Source: Methylobacter luteus IMV-B-3098 (GTDB taxonomy: Bacteria; Pseudomonadota; Gammaproteobacteria; Methylococcales; Methylomonadaceae). Taken from it: 64,000 bases of DNA. The stretch covers positions 1,743,073 through 1,807,072 of the forward strand of contig NZ_KE386569.1 of the NCBI RefSeq assembly GCF_000427625.1. Direction: 5' to 3'. How positions within the stretch are numbered: the first letter of the stretch is position 1; every line of letters starts with the position of its first letter. Both the position numbers and the translations under genes were made by a program. The notes below the pieces were generated by a model. That model worked only from the letters and a program-made list of their open reading frames with translations, did no database searches and was not told the origin of the DNA. Positions 55,103 through 63,990 of this stretch are shown here, in pieces.

Positions 55103-55612
55103 ATGCCTAAAAAACTGATACAAAAATACCTGCCCAAACCCGAAGCAATTAAAAACCACAAAAATCTTCAGTTTCTCGGCGACAGACTGCATGACCCTAA
55201 TCTCTGGCATTTGAACCGCCGTTCCGTATCCATTGCTGCTGCCGTAGGTCTTTTTGTAGCCTGGATTCCAACACCGGGACAAATGGCCATTGCGGCCGTA
55301 GTGGCATTTTATCTCAGGGCCAACCTGCCGATTTCTGTCGCGCTGGTCTGGATAACCAACCCTCTGACCATGCCGCCGATGTTTTATTTTGCCTATCTGG
55401 CCGGGCTCTGGGCTTTGAATGAGCCTGCTCCCAGCGAAGACTTTGAATTCTCGGTAGACAGCATCATGTCAGGGCTCGGCCATGTCTGGGAGCCGTTTCT
55501 TGTCGGCTGCCTGATTGTGGGCATCATGACTTCTGCGGCCGGATATTTCGGCGTCAAAGAATTCTGGCGCTACCATGTCATGAAAAAATGGACTGAAAGA
55601 AAGCAAAGATAA
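55103..55612 (+). CDS. DUF2062 family membrane protein
   Basis: The 169-residue protein begins MPKKLIQKYLPKPEAIKNHK and carries DUF2062 motifs RRSVSIAAAVGLFVAWIPTPGQM, VALVWITNPLTMPPMFYFAY and a final membrane segment. Two or three membrane helices are predicted by eye. The function of the family is unknown. A GTG at 55082 could start 7 codons earlier; ATG 55103 fits better. It diverges from comEC and converges on lolD, a comEC/DUF2062/lolD grouping common in gammaproteobacteria. Confidence 0.85.
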   Translation: MPKKLIQKYLPKPEAIKNHKNLQFLGDRLHDPNLWHLNRRSVSIAAAVGLFVAWIPTPGQMAIAAVVAFYLRANLPISVALVWITNPLTMPPMFYFAYLAGLWALNEPAPSEDFEFSVDSIMSGLGHVWEPFLVGCLIVGIMTSAAGYFGVKEFWRYHVMKKWTERKQR

Positions 55613-55623
55613 GCGCGAGTAGC

Positions 55624-55656
55624 AAGGTTAAACAAGCGGATGGCTTGTTTAACCTT
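55624..55656. terminator. Bidirectional terminator hairpin between DUF2062 gene and lolD
   Basis: AAGGTTAAACAAGC and GCTTGTTTAACCTT form a 14-bp perfect stem with a 5-base loop (GGATG). It sits in the 49-base gap between two convergent stops, with short A/T tracts within the arms. This is the clearest terminator-like structure in the window. Confidence 0.75.
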
Positions 55657-55661
55657 CATCT

Positions 55662-56342
55662 TCAGCCAACTATCACGCCGTCTTCCATATGCAGCACCTT
55701 ACCCATCCTTGCAGCCAGCTCATGGTCATGGGTCACCACTAAAAAACTGACATTCAGCTCCTGGTTCAGCTCCAGCATCAACTGGTAAGTCTGATCCGCC
55801 GTTTTGCTGTCCAGATTGCCTGTCGGTTCGTCGGCCAGAACGCATTTGGGCTTATTGATCAAAGCCCTGGCTATTGCCGCACGCTGCCTTTCTCCGCCCG
55901 ATATTTCCCCCGGCTTATGTTCGATGCGATGCCCCAACCCTACCCGCTGCAATAACTCTATAGCGCGAGCACGCGCCTCTTTTACCGACAGGCCTGCGAT
56001 CAGCAATGGCATCGCCGCATTTTCCAATACCGTAAACTCGCCCAGCAAGTGATGAGACTGATAGATAAAGCCCAGGGAACTGTTTCTTAACTTGGCCAAT
56101 CTTGCCGCGCTGACTTTATTCAGATTAACGTTATCGAGCACCACCTCGCCGCCGGTGGCTTTTTCCAAGCCGCCCAGCAGATGCAGCAGCGTGCTTTTGC
56201 CCGAGCCTGATGCGCCCATGATGGCGACACGCTCGCCGATCCCAATGCTCAAATTGACGCCTTTGAGAACTTCAACGTCCAGCCCGCCCTGGTTATAACG
56301 CTTGGTCAATTGCCGGCATTCCAGAATGCTAGTCTTATTCAT
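55662..56342 (-). CDS. lolD: Lipoprotein-releasing ABC ATPase LolD
   Basis: The 226-residue ATPase of the LolCDE complex extracts lipoproteins from the inner membrane for the outer membrane. Visible are Walker A GASGSGKSTLLHLLGG, FIYQSHHLLGEFTVLENAAMP (the LolD-type Q-loop region), the signature ISGGERQRAAIARAL and Walker B CVLADEPTGNLD. It overlaps the end of lolC by 8 bases, so the pair is coupled. Outer-membrane lipoproteins encoded here, such as MlaA and BamE, would depend on it. Confidence 0.93.
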   Translation of the reverse strand: MNKTSILECRQLTKRYNQGGLDVEVLKGVNLSIGIGERVAIMGASGSGKSTLLHLLGGLEKATGGEVVLDNVNLNKVSAARLAKLRNSSLGFIYQSHHLLGEFTVLENAAMPLLIAGLSVKEARARAIELLQRVGLGHRIEHKPGEISGGERQRAAIARALINKPKCVLADEPTGNLDSKTADQTYQLMLELNQELNVSFLVVTHDHELAARMGKVLHMEDGVIVG

Positions 56343-57582
56343 ATCTCAGAACTTCCGCAGGATTTATTTTGGACGCCTGCCAGGCAGGGTAAATCGTCGC
56401 TGCCAGCGACAAAAAGAAGGCCATGCCCGCGATCGCATAAACATCTGTCCAGACCAGCTTGGAGGGCAACTGACTAATATAGTAAACATCAGCCGCCATG
56501 AATTGAACCTGAAACAGTTTCTCAATGGCCGGCACTATCGTTTCAACATTTAACGCCAACGCGATGCCGCCTACGGTACCCAAGAACGTGCCGACCGCGC
56601 CGATGACCGTACCCAGCACCATAAAAATACCCATGACCGAACGCGAGGTGAGCCCTTGGGTTTTCAGAATGGCGATATCGCCGCGCTTGTCCGTGACCAC
56701 CATAACCAGTGTCGATACGATATTAAAAGCCGCTACAGCCACTATCAACAGCAGGATAATAAACATGACCCGTTTTTCAGTCTGAATGGCGCGGAAGAAG
56801 TTGCTGTGCGCCTGCGTCCAGTCACTCACCCTGTATTCATCATAAAAGTCGGTAGCCATGGCGTGGGTGATCCTTGGCGCATTAAACAAATCGTCCAGTT
56901 TGATCCTGAGTCCTGAAACCGAATCGCCCAAACGGAACAATTTCGCCGCATCGTCAATATGAATAATGGCCAGATTGCGGTCGTACTCGTACATGCCGAC
57001 CTGAAAAATGCCCGTCACGGTAAAACGCCGCATCCGGGGCAGAATACCGGCCGGCGTGGGATTAACCTGCGGGCTGATGACAGTGATTTTATCGCCGACG
57101 ATAACGCCCAGATAACCCGCCAGCTCCGCACCCAGAACAATGCCGAATTCACCGGGGGCCAGTTGAGACAACTGCCCTACTTTCATTTTATTGGCAACAT
57201 CCGAAACAGTGGACTCATATTCAGGCAAAATTCCGCTCAGCAAAGTGCCGCTAACGCGTCGACCGGCATTAATCATGACCTGTCCGTCGATAAAAGGGGC
57301 GGCCGCCTCTACATGCGGATAGTCCTTGATTTTCGGCTGCAATTCCCGCCAGTTATCCAACTGGCCGTCCTTGCCGGTAATCGTGGCGTGCGCCGTCATG
57401 CCGAGAATCCGTTCGCGCAGCTCGGCTTCAAAACCATTCATGACCGACAAGACCGTGATCAGTGCCGTGACCCCCAGGGCTATCCCCAGAATAGAAGTTA
57501 ATGTGATAAAGGAAATGAAGCGAGTACGGCGTTTAGCCCGCGTATAACGCAGGCCGATATAAAAAATAAGCGGTTTAAACAT
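56335..57582 (-). CDS. lolC: Lipoprotein-releasing membrane subunit LolC/LolE
   Basis: The 415-residue FtsX-fold protein has an N-terminal membrane helix (FISFITLTSILGIALGVTALITVL), a large periplasmic domain and three C-terminal helices (IILLLIVAVAAFNIVSTLVMVV onward). The sequence start MFKPLIFYIGLRYTRAKRRTRF is typical of LolC/LolE. Only one such gene is present next to lolD, so this organism may use a LolF-type single protein or carry lolE elsewhere. It overlaps lolD and begins 22 bases after the fur stop. Confidence 0.9.
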   Translation of the reverse strand: MFKPLIFYIGLRYTRAKRRTRFISFITLTSILGIALGVTALITVLSVMNGFEAELRERILGMTAHATITGKDGQLDNWRELQPKIKDYPHVEAAAPFIDGQVMINAGRRVSGTLLSGILPEYESTVSDVANKMKVGQLSQLAPGEFGIVLGAELAGYLGVIVGDKITVISPQVNPTPAGILPRMRRFTVTGIFQVGMYEYDRNLAIIHIDDAAKLFRLGDSVSGLRIKLDDLFNAPRITHAMATDFYDEYRVSDWTQAHSNFFRAIQTEKRVMFIILLLIVAVAAFNIVSTLVMVVTDKRGDIAILKTQGLTSRSVMGIFMVLGTVIGAVGTFLGTVGGIALALNVETIVPAIEKLFQVQFMAADVYYISQLPSKLVWTDVYAIAGMAFFLSLAATIYPAWQASKINPAEVLRYE

Positions 57583-57604
57583 GAAGTTTGTAAGTTAAAA
57601 AGGA

Positions 57605-58024
57605 TCAGGATTTTCTGCAGGCGGAACAGTAGCCATACAAATGGAGACTGTGGTCGGTTAACTCATAGCCCAGCTTCTCTGCAATTTCTTTCTGCCGGGC
57701 TTCAATAAGCTCATCGGTAAATTCGTCCACTTTACCGCACTTCATGCAGAGAATGTGATCATGGTGATCACCTTTGGCCAATTCAAAAACAGAATTTCCA
57801 CCCTCGAAATGATGCCGAGTCACCAGACCTGCGGCTTCAAACTGGGTTAAAACCCGGTAAACCGTGGCCAGGCCGATGTCCTCATCCTCGCTCAGCAGGA
57901 TTTTATAAACCTTTTCAGCCGTTAAATGATGTTCATCAACCTGTTTTTCTAAAATTTCCAGAATCTTGACCCGAGGCAACGTGACCTTAAGGCCTGCATT
58001 CTTTAAATCTTGAGTTTCCAACAT
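57605..58024 (-). CDS. fur: Ferric uptake regulator Fur
   Basis: The 139-residue iron-sensing repressor has an N-terminal winged helix (LKNAGLKVTLPRVKILEILE, LATVYRVLTQFEAAGLVTRHH), metal ligands HHDHILCMKCGKVDEF and a C-terminal CSAC. Start ATG 58024 gives MLETQDLKNAGLK; the frame extends upstream to 58048 without support. Divergent bamE starts 153 bases away, the classical fur-bamE(omlA) pair of gammaproteobacteria. It is the likely regulator of the Fur boxes at 25123 and 26703. Confidence 0.95.
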   Translation of the reverse strand: MLETQDLKNAGLKVTLPRVKILEILEKQVDEHHLTAEKVYKILLSEDEDIGLATVYRVLTQFEAAGLVTRHHFEGGNSVFELAKGDHHDHILCMKCGKVDEFTDELIEARQKEIAEKLGYELTDHSLHLYGYCSACRKS

Positions 58025-58177
58025 AAATCTCCGATTTTTGCCTTTCAAGTAGCAGTTTTATATGGGGGATTGCACATTGTAGCGTTTTTTTGGCATGAAG
58101 CGCATGACTGTTTTATAGGATAATCGTTTAACATCGGGTATGATTTAGTCTTTTTTCAAATTATTCTGCCGCCTCAA

Positions 58178-58702
58178 ATGGGAAAGCCGCTTTTTTCTTT
58201 GACTCTGTTGGCCAGCCTGACGCTTGCCTCATGTTCCACCATTCTAAATAATTTACCCGGCATCTATACCTTAGACGTTCAACAGGGCAATATGATCGAT
58301 CAGTCCATGATCGATCAGCTACGCCCCAACATGAGCAAACGTCAGGTACTGTATATCATGGGTTCGCCCATGCTGACGGATGCTTTCCACCAGAATCGCT
58401 GGGATTACATTTATTCCAGTCAACCCGGCGGCGAGCCCAGAATGCAAAAAAAGATCTCATTGCTATTCAAGGATGATCAAGTCATCGGCGTACAAGGCGA
58501 TTTCAAGCCCAGTTCACTGCCTGTGATTAAGGAGTCGACTGAAACCACAGTGGATTTGCCGCCACGGGAATTAGAGAAAACCTTATGGGAAAAAATCACC
58601 GGCCTGTTCGGCATCGATGCCGATAACATCGACGATTCGACTGAATCCAGTCCTGTAAATTCAGAACCTAAAATAAATGATTCTGATACCCCAATGAATT
58701 AA
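58178..58702 (+). CDS. bamE: Outer-membrane assembly lipoprotein BamE
   Basis: The 174-residue lipoprotein has a signal with lipobox ending LASC (Cys19) and a SmpA/OmlA domain: QGNMIDQSMIDQLRPNMSKRQVLYIMGSPMLTDAFHQNRWDYIY. It is a non-essential subunit of the BAM complex that inserts outer-membrane barrels such as the siderophore receptor. The C-terminal 60 residues after the domain are acidic and low-complexity, longer than in E. coli BamE. It is divergent from fur. Confidence 0.92.
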   Translation: MGKPLFSLTLLASLTLASCSTILNNLPGIYTLDVQQGNMIDQSMIDQLRPNMSKRQVLYIMGSPMLTDAFHQNRWDYIYSSQPGGEPRMQKKISLLFKDDQVIGVQGDFKPSSLPVIKESTETTVDLPPRELEKTLWEKITGLFGIDADNIDDSTESSPVNSEPKINDSDTPMN

Positions 58703-58736
58703 ATCACCCGAAGCATCATCAAGCGCACTGTAACTG

Positions 58737-59021
58737 TTATCCTTTTGCAGCCCGCTGCCGTCTCGCTTCTTTGGGATCATGGAGCAAAGGCCGATAAATT
58801 TCCACTCTATCGGCCTGTCTTAGGATTTGATCCATCCTGCAAGCATTGCCAAAAATACCCGCCTTGATCCCGGACAATTCGATTTCCGGAAATCGGACTA
58901 ACACGCCTGAGGCCTTTATGGCCTGTTCAACAGAAGAACCTTCGGGCACTTTAAGGGCCAGAATCACCTGCTCTTCAGGCTTGGCATAGGCGACCTCGAT
59001 ATCAATCAGCAGCTCAGTCAT
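58737..59021 (-). CDS. rnfH: RnfH family protein (UPF0125)
   Basis: The 94-residue ubiquitin-like-fold protein has IDIEVAYAKPEEQVILALKVPEGSSV, FPEIELSGIKAGIFG and ADRVEIYRPLLHDPKEARRQRA, as in the RnfH/RatB family. It sits directly after ratA with an 8-base overlap, the conserved ratA-rnfH pair near smpB. The function remains unsettled. ATG 59021 gives the family start MTELLIDIEVAYA; the longer frame is overlap with ratA. Confidence 0.9.
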   Translation of the reverse strand: MTELLIDIEVAYAKPEEQVILALKVPEGSSVEQAIKASGVLVRFPEIELSGIKAGIFGNACRMDQILRQADRVEIYRPLLHDPKEARRQRAAKG

Positions 59022-59445
59022 AAATTTCCTTGGCCCGCTGGGTAAAAGAACTGACCATGGTGTTGCATATCTGGTTAAATACCGCGCCAAATGCTAGGTT
59101 CGCCAGTAAGCCCGGCATTTCAAATTCCAGATTCAGGGAAATCTTGCTGGCATCCTCGCGCAGCGGCATGAAATCCCATGTGCCTTCCAGATAAGAAAAA
59201 GGCCCCTCCAGCAAGGACACCGTGATTCTGCCGCCCTCATCAATTATATTTCTCGTTGAAAAGGATTTCTTGAATCCGCCTTTGGAAATCAACAGCTCCG
59301 CTTCAACAATATCACCCTCGCGTTTAAGGATCCGGCTGCCGCTGCACCAAGGCAAAAAACGCGGATAGGCTTCGATATCATTAACCAGATCAAACATCTG
59401 CTGCGCGGAAAATTTCACCAGCGCGCTTTTTTCAACAACGGTCAT
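59014..59445 (-). CDS. ratA: RatA-type START-domain protein
   Basis: The 143-residue protein has the polyketide-cyclase/START fold seen in RatA/COQ10-like proteins: VEKSALVKFSAQQMFDLVNDIEAYPRFLPWCSGS and FSYLEGTWDFMPL. Members bind lipid, and the relatives of mitochondrial Coq10 assist ubiquinone. E. coli RatA was reported to inhibit 70S formation. It begins directly after the transporter gene stop, with rnfH following. Confidence 0.9.
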   Translation of the reverse strand: MTVVEKSALVKFSAQQMFDLVNDIEAYPRFLPWCSGSRILKREGDIVEAELLISKGGFKKSFSTRNIIDEGGRITVSLLEGPFSYLEGTWDFMPLREDASKISLNLEFEMPGLLANLAFGAVFNQICNTMVSSFTQRAKEIYD

Positions 59446-60807
59446 TTAGATAACCCCAACCACATTCAGAAACACCAAAAAAACAGCTGCGGGCGCAATG
59501 TAACAGACTAAAAACTTCCATATCTGATAGCCTTGCATGCTGGATATTTGCAGTTCCTGCTCACTATGCTGCTGTTTCATGATCCAGCCGGCAAATACCG
59601 CGATCCCAAAGCCGCCGATGGGCAACATCAAGTTCGCCGTCAAATAATCCACCAAATGGAAAATGCTTCTGTCGAAAATTTTAAATTCAGACCATACATT
59701 AAAAGAAAATACGGTCCCCAGTCCCAGTAACCAGGTTGCCAAACCGGTCCAGACACAGGCCTTTTCCCTGCTTATATCCTTATTTTCAACCAGCCACGCA
59801 ACAGCCGGCTCAATCAAGGAAATAGAAGAAGTCAAAGCTGCAAACATCAGCATCACAAAAAACAGAATACCGAATAGCCAGCCGCCAGTCATATTGCCGA
59901 AAGCAATCGGCAGCGTTTGAAAAATAAGGCCGGGGCCTGAACCGACTTCCAGTCCGTTGGCAAAAACAATAGGAAAAATAGCGATCCCGGCCAACAAAGC
60001 CACGATCGTATCGGAACCGGCGATCAGAAACGCCGTTTTTGCTATGGACACATCCTTGGGCAGGTAAGACCCATAAACCATAATAGCCCCCATACCCAGA
60101 CTCAGAGTGAAAAACGCATGTCCCATGGCGGTCAACACAGAATCACCGGTAATCTTGCTGAAATCCGGCGTAAACAGGAACGCCAGCCCCTGATCATAAG
60201 CACCCGTCGTCATGGCATAACCAACCAATAAAATCATCAGCACAACCAGGCCCGGCATTAAAAAACGCACCGCTCTTTCCAGTCCGCTCTTTACGCCACG
60301 AGCAACGATCATCATGGTGGCCAGCATGAACAAGGTATGCCAGAAAACCAGTTGGACAGGACTGCCAACAAAGCTGTCAAACAGCCCTTTTATCTCTGTC
60401 GCATTCGCACCTGAAAAACTGCCGGTGAAAGCCTTCAAGACATAAGCGGAAGCCCATCCGGCAATAACACTGTAATAAGAGAGAATCAGAAAACCGGCGA
60501 GAACCCCCATCCAGCCCAGATAATGCCAATTGGTATCGGCTTCAGCTTCGGCGGCCAGCGTCTCCATGGTATTGATAGGACTCTGCCGGCTTCGGCGCCC
60601 CATCATCGTTTCCGCAATCATGATAGGTACACCGATAAACGCCACGCACAACAAATAAACGAGAACAAATGCCCCGCCGCCGTTCTCGCCGGTTATATAA
60701 GGGAACTTCCAGATGTTTCCCAAACCGACCGCCGAACCTGTGGCTGCGAGGATAAATGCGAAACGTGATGACCATTCCCCATGAATTGATTTTTTTGTAT
60801 CCGTCAT
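59446..60807 (-). CDS. Neurotransmitter:sodium symporter family transporter
   Basis: The 453-residue transporter of the NSS/SNF (LeuT) family has about 11-12 membrane segments. The family signature WSSRFAFILAATGSAVGLGNIWKFPYITGENGGGAFVLVY is at the N terminus and contains the Na-binding unwound helix 1. These import amino acids with sodium. The substrate is not readable. It is inserted between ratA (1-base gap) and smpB (divergent), a position normally tight in gammaproteobacteria, so it is likely a lineage-specific insertion. Confidence 0.9.
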   Translation of the reverse strand: MTDTKKSIHGEWSSRFAFILAATGSAVGLGNIWKFPYITGENGGGAFVLVYLLCVAFIGVPIMIAETMMGRRSRQSPINTMETLAAEAEADTNWHYLGWMGVLAGFLILSYYSVIAGWASAYVLKAFTGSFSGANATEIKGLFDSFVGSPVQLVFWHTLFMLATMMIVARGVKSGLERAVRFLMPGLVVLMILLVGYAMTTGAYDQGLAFLFTPDFSKITGDSVLTAMGHAFFTLSLGMGAIMVYGSYLPKDVSIAKTAFLIAGSDTIVALLAGIAIFPIVFANGLEVGSGPGLIFQTLPIAFGNMTGGWLFGILFFVMLMFAALTSSISLIEPAVAWLVENKDISREKACVWTGLATWLLGLGTVFSFNVWSEFKIFDRSIFHLVDYLTANLMLPIGGFGIAVFAGWIMKQQHSEQELQISSMQGYQIWKFLVCYIAPAAVFLVFLNVVGVI

Positions 60808-60910
60808 TTGAGTGCCCGTTGTCTCTATTAAAAACTCATTTTTTTCAGTAAATCGAGTAAAATAGCAAAATTATACCCTTACGTCAGTCTAAAATCTCAA
60901 CCAGCACACT

Positions 60911-61396
60911 ATGGCCGATAAAAAGTCCAAAAAAAATAAAAATCAGCAAAACAATACAATAGCCCAGAATCGTCAGGCCACTCATGAATATCATATTGAG
61001 GAGCGATTCGAGGCCGGTCTTGTTTTGGAAGGCTGGGAAGTGAAAAGCCTGCGCGAAGGCCGCGTACAACTGAAAGAAAGTTATGTCACCATAAAGCGAG
61101 GCGAAGCCTGGCTGGTCGGTGCGCATATCTCAGCATTGGCTTCGGCATCGACCCATGTCAACCCAGAAGCAATCCGCCAAAGAAAGCTGCTGCTGAACCG
61201 TCATGAACTCAATAAGCTGATCGGCGCCGTGGAACGCAAAGGTTACACGATAGTCCCGTTGAACATGCATTGGAAAAAAGGCCGCGCCAAGCTGGAAATC
61301 GGCCTGGCGAAAGGCAAACAACTGCACGACAAGCGCGCCTCCTCGAAAGACCGTGACTGGCAGCGCGAGAAAGCACGCATAATGAAGCACGCTTAA
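60911..61396 (+). CDS. smpB: SsrA-binding protein SmpB
   Basis: The 161-residue tmRNA partner acts in ribosome rescue. It shows [75 protein letters not shown] and a basic C-terminal tail that ends IMKHA. It diverges from the NSS transporter gene with 103 bases between. Length is standard. Confidence 0.95.
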   Translation: MADKKSKKNKNQQNNTIAQNRQATHEYHIEERFEAGLVLEGWEVKSLREGRVQLKESYVTIKRGEAWLVGAHISALASASTHVNPEAIRQRKLLLNRHELNKLIGAVERKGYTIVPLNMHWKKGRAKLEIGLAKGKQLHDKRASSKDRDWQREKARIMKHA

Positions 61397-61403
61397 GGTA
61401 AAA

Positions 61404-61970
61404 ATGAATACGCACCCCAATCTCCTGTCAGTGGAAAACAGCCTGCTGATCGTCGTCGACTTGCAGTCCAGGTTATCAATAGCCATGCCTGAACCGGATG
61501 GCGAACTAATGACCGTTAACGCCGGTAAGCTGGTTGAAGCCGCACGCCTGCTGAATATTCCTGTACTGGTCACCGAACAATATCCTAAAGGCCTGGGCCC
61601 TACCGATGCGTCTATTGTTGAAAGACTGCCCGAAACCGCACAGATTTTCGAGAAAACCGGTTTCTCCTGCTGCGCTGCCAAAGGCTTTAACCAGGCGCTG
61701 CAGGACAGCCAGCGCAAGCAAGTCATACTGGTGGGACAGGAAACCCATGTCTGCGTTTTGCAGACTGCTCTGGAGTTGCTGCACGCGGGCTATCAGGTTC
61801 ACGTAGTCATGGATGCCGTCTGCTCGCGCAAGACGGAACACAAGCACTACGCATTGCAGCGCATGCAGCAGCAAGGCGCCGCTATTACCAATTATGAATC
61901 GGTGTTGTTCGAATGGCTGAGGAACTCCGCTCACCCCGATTTCAAACGCCTGTCAGGTTTTCTTCGTTAA
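61404..61970 (+). CDS. Isochorismatase-family hydrolase
   Basis: The 188-residue cysteine hydrolase has the likely triad Asp in LLIVVDLQSRLSIAMPEPD, Lys in VTEQYPKGLGPT and Cys in LVGQETHVCVLQTALELL, with a conserved cis-peptide region GQETHVC. It resembles YcaC-type hydrolases rather than pure isochorismatase. No siderophore aryl-acid pathway is present here. It starts 7 bases after smpB and is followed 17 bases later by the HopJ gene, so the three may be one transcript. The substrate is unknown. Confidence 0.85.
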   Translation: MNTHPNLLSVENSLLIVVDLQSRLSIAMPEPDGELMTVNAGKLVEAARLLNIPVLVTEQYPKGLGPTDASIVERLPETAQIFEKTGFSCCAAKGFNQALQDSQRKQVILVGQETHVCVLQTALELLHAGYQVHVVMDAVCSRKTEHKHYALQRMQQQGAAITNYESVLFEWLRNSAHPDFKRLSGFLR

Positions 61971-61987
61971 TTCCTTGAATCTTGCTC

Positions 61988-62341
61988 ATGTCACTTACAG
62001 CATTTATTGAAAAAATAAAAAACAACGTCCCCGTTAGTTTTGACGAAACCATAGCCGTCATTACGGAGAATTACCAATACCAACCGACGGAATTCAGCAA
62101 CGGCCTGAACGATAGTGTCGTCACCAATCCGGCCGGCACTAACGAAGGCTCCTGCAAAATTTTTGCCTTCGCCCGCCTCAACGGGCTCGATCAGCAACAG
62201 ACATTAAATCTGTTCGGCGATTATTATCGCCTGGATGTTTTAGATGACCCGAACGGCACGGGCCACGCAAATATCAGGAATTTCATGAAATACGGATGGG
62301 ACGGCATCAGTTTTAAAGGCGAGCCACTGGCCGCGAAATAG
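61988..62341 (+). CDS. HopJ family protein
   Basis: The 117-residue protein begins MSLTAFIEKIKNNVPVSFDETIAVI. It carries the HopJ pattern NEGSCKIFAFARLNGLDQQQTLNLFGDYYRLDVL and HANIRNFMKYGWDGISFKG. The name comes from a Pseudomonas type III effector, but homologues occur in many non-pathogens without secretion systems, so a housekeeping role is likely. No function is assigned. The start could be TTG 61982 two codons earlier; ATG 61988 is chosen. Confidence 0.85.
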   Translation: MSLTAFIEKIKNNVPVSFDETIAVITENYQYQPTEFSNGLNDSVVTNPAGTNEGSCKIFAFARLNGLDQQQTLNLFGDYYRLDVLDDPNGTGHANIRNFMKYGWDGISFKGEPLAAK

Positions 62342-62375
62342 CCACCGCTTACAGCATCAACCTAATCAGATAACC

Positions 62376-63437
62376 ATGCCTGTGGATTTTCTGATCATCG
62401 GCCAGGGACTGGCCGGCAGCCTGCTCGCCTGGGAACTGATACAGCACGGCTGCAAAGTCGTCGTTATCGATAATGGACGTGAGAATGCCTCACAGGTAGC
62501 CGCCGGCCTGATCAATCCGGTTACTGGCCTGCGCTTCGTAAAATCCGATGATGTCGACGATTTATTGCCTGCTGCAAGGCAGTATTACTCGGCGTTATCA
62601 GCATTTTTCCGGCAGCCTTTTTATATTGAAAAGCCTATGCTGCGGCTTTTTCGCAGTGACGCCGAATTAAAGCATGCGCAAAAACGGCTTAATGATTTCA
62701 GATATGAAAATTATTTAGGCGCCGTCACAACATCTGACAATGTTATCCCCTTTCTGGAAACGCCTTTCGGTTTTATGGAGCAAAAACAGACCGGTTATTT
62801 ATTGACCCGGCCATTATTGCGCTGTCTGAAAGACTTTTTTATTGCCAGAGGCTGTTACAGACTGGCTGAATTTGATGACCGCGACATTCAACTCGAACCT
62901 TCATTACGCTGGCAGGATATTTCACCCAAACAGATCATCTTCTGTGCGGGTCATCACGCGAGCCGGAACCATTGGTTTTCCTGGCTGCCTTTTCGGCCGG
63001 CAAAAGGCGAAATATTAACGCTGCTACCTACTGCCGAATTACCGGACAAAATCCTTAACTACGGCAACTGGCTGATCCCTTTAGACAACCGTCAGGTCCG
63101 TATCGGCGCTACCTTCGACCGCGACAATATAAACACGGACACCACCGATACGGCCCGCGACTACTTATTGGCGGCGCTAAAGCAACTCGCGCCTACGCTC
63201 AAGACCACCTTGACAAACCAACAAGCGGGCATCCGGCCCTGCACACAGGACCGTAATCCCTTTCTCGGCTACCATCCCCGGCACCCGCAAATCGCCATTT
63301 TCAACGGCTTTGGCGCCAAAGGCAGCCTGCAGATTCCCTGGCATAGCCAGCGTTTTGCCGAGTCATTGTTAAATAACGCGCCCTTGCCCTTATCCTGCAA
63401 TATCCAACGTTATCATGAAACGCATTTCCCTGGTTAA
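62376..63437 (+). CDS. FAD-dependent amino-oxidase-type oxidoreductase
   Basis: The 353-residue DAO-family flavoprotein has an N-terminal dinucleotide-binding FLIIGQGLAGSLLAWELI and the family's AAGLINPVTGLRFVKSDD. A later FCAGHHASRNHWFSWLPFRPAKGEIL and a C-terminal GFGAKGSLQIPWHSQRFAE close the FAD site. Family members oxidise glycine or secondary amines, and one branch, with MnmC, oxidises the carboxymethylaminomethyl side chain of tRNA wobble uridine. It overlaps the following methyltransferase gene by 23 bases, suggesting a two-step tRNA-modification pair. This reading is inference. Confidence 0.8.
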   Translation: MPVDFLIIGQGLAGSLLAWELIQHGCKVVVIDNGRENASQVAAGLINPVTGLRFVKSDDVDDLLPAARQYYSALSAFFRQPFYIEKPMLRLFRSDAELKHAQKRLNDFRYENYLGAVTTSDNVIPFLETPFGFMEQKQTGYLLTRPLLRCLKDFFIARGCYRLAEFDDRDIQLEPSLRWQDISPKQIIFCAGHHASRNHWFSWLPFRPAKGEILTLLPTAELPDKILNYGNWLIPLDNRQVRIGATFDRDNINTDTTDTARDYLLAALKQLAPTLKTTLTNQQAGIRPCTQDRNPFLGYHPRHPQIAIFNGFGAKGSLQIPWHSQRFAESLLNNAPLPLSCNIQRYHETHFPG

Positions 63438-63990
63438 AGAAGCCCATAAACTTATCAAAGACAGGCTCCAGCCGGGGGGCATTGCTATCGATGCCACGGT
63501 AGGCAATGGCCATGACACACTGTTTCTCGTTGAGCAAGTCATGCCGGCAGGCAAGGTTTACGGCTTTGATATACAACAAGCGGCACTGGATTCAGCCCGG
63601 TCCAAATGCGGACAATTAAGTGATCCCGAGTGCCTGACGTTAATTCATGCCAGCCATGCGCTCATGGCCGAAAAAATCCCCGGGCAGCATCACGGCAAAA
63701 TCAGCGTTGTCATGTTCAACCTGGGCTATCTGCCGGGCGGCGACAAAAGCATTATCACGCGCACAGATTCGACATTGCTGGCCCTGAACAGCGCCAGCTG
63801 GCTATTGGCAGCCGGAGGACTTATCACGATCCTTGCCTATCCGGGCCACCCAGGCGGCGATCAGGAAGCTGATCAGGTCAAACACTGGTGCGGCCAACTG
63901 GATACGAATCAATTCAGAGTCAGCACTGTTTACAGCACGGAGCACAAAGACTCAGCCCCCATACTTTTTATGGTCAGCAAGATGTGCTGA
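63415..63990 (+). CDS. YtqB/MnmM-type SAM-dependent methyltransferase
   Basis: The 191-residue class I methyltransferase resembles YtqB, now MnmM, which methylates aminomethyl-uridine at tRNA position 34 in Gram-positive bacteria. Signature stretches are AIDATVGNGHDTLFLVEQV (SAM-binding), VYGFDIQQAALDSAR, VMFNLGYLPGGDKSIITR and ILAYPGHPGGDQEADQV. It overlaps the FAD enzyme by 23 bases, so translation is coupled. In E. coli-like relatives both activities are fused in MnmC. It ends 10 bases before the window's end. Confidence 0.85.
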   Translation: MKRISLVKEAHKLIKDRLQPGGIAIDATVGNGHDTLFLVEQVMPAGKVYGFDIQQAALDSARSKCGQLSDPECLTLIHASHALMAEKIPGQHHGKISVVMFNLGYLPGGDKSIITRTDSTLLALNSASWLLAAGGLITILAYPGHPGGDQEADQVKHWCGQLDTNQFRVSTVYSTEHKDSAPILFMVSKMC

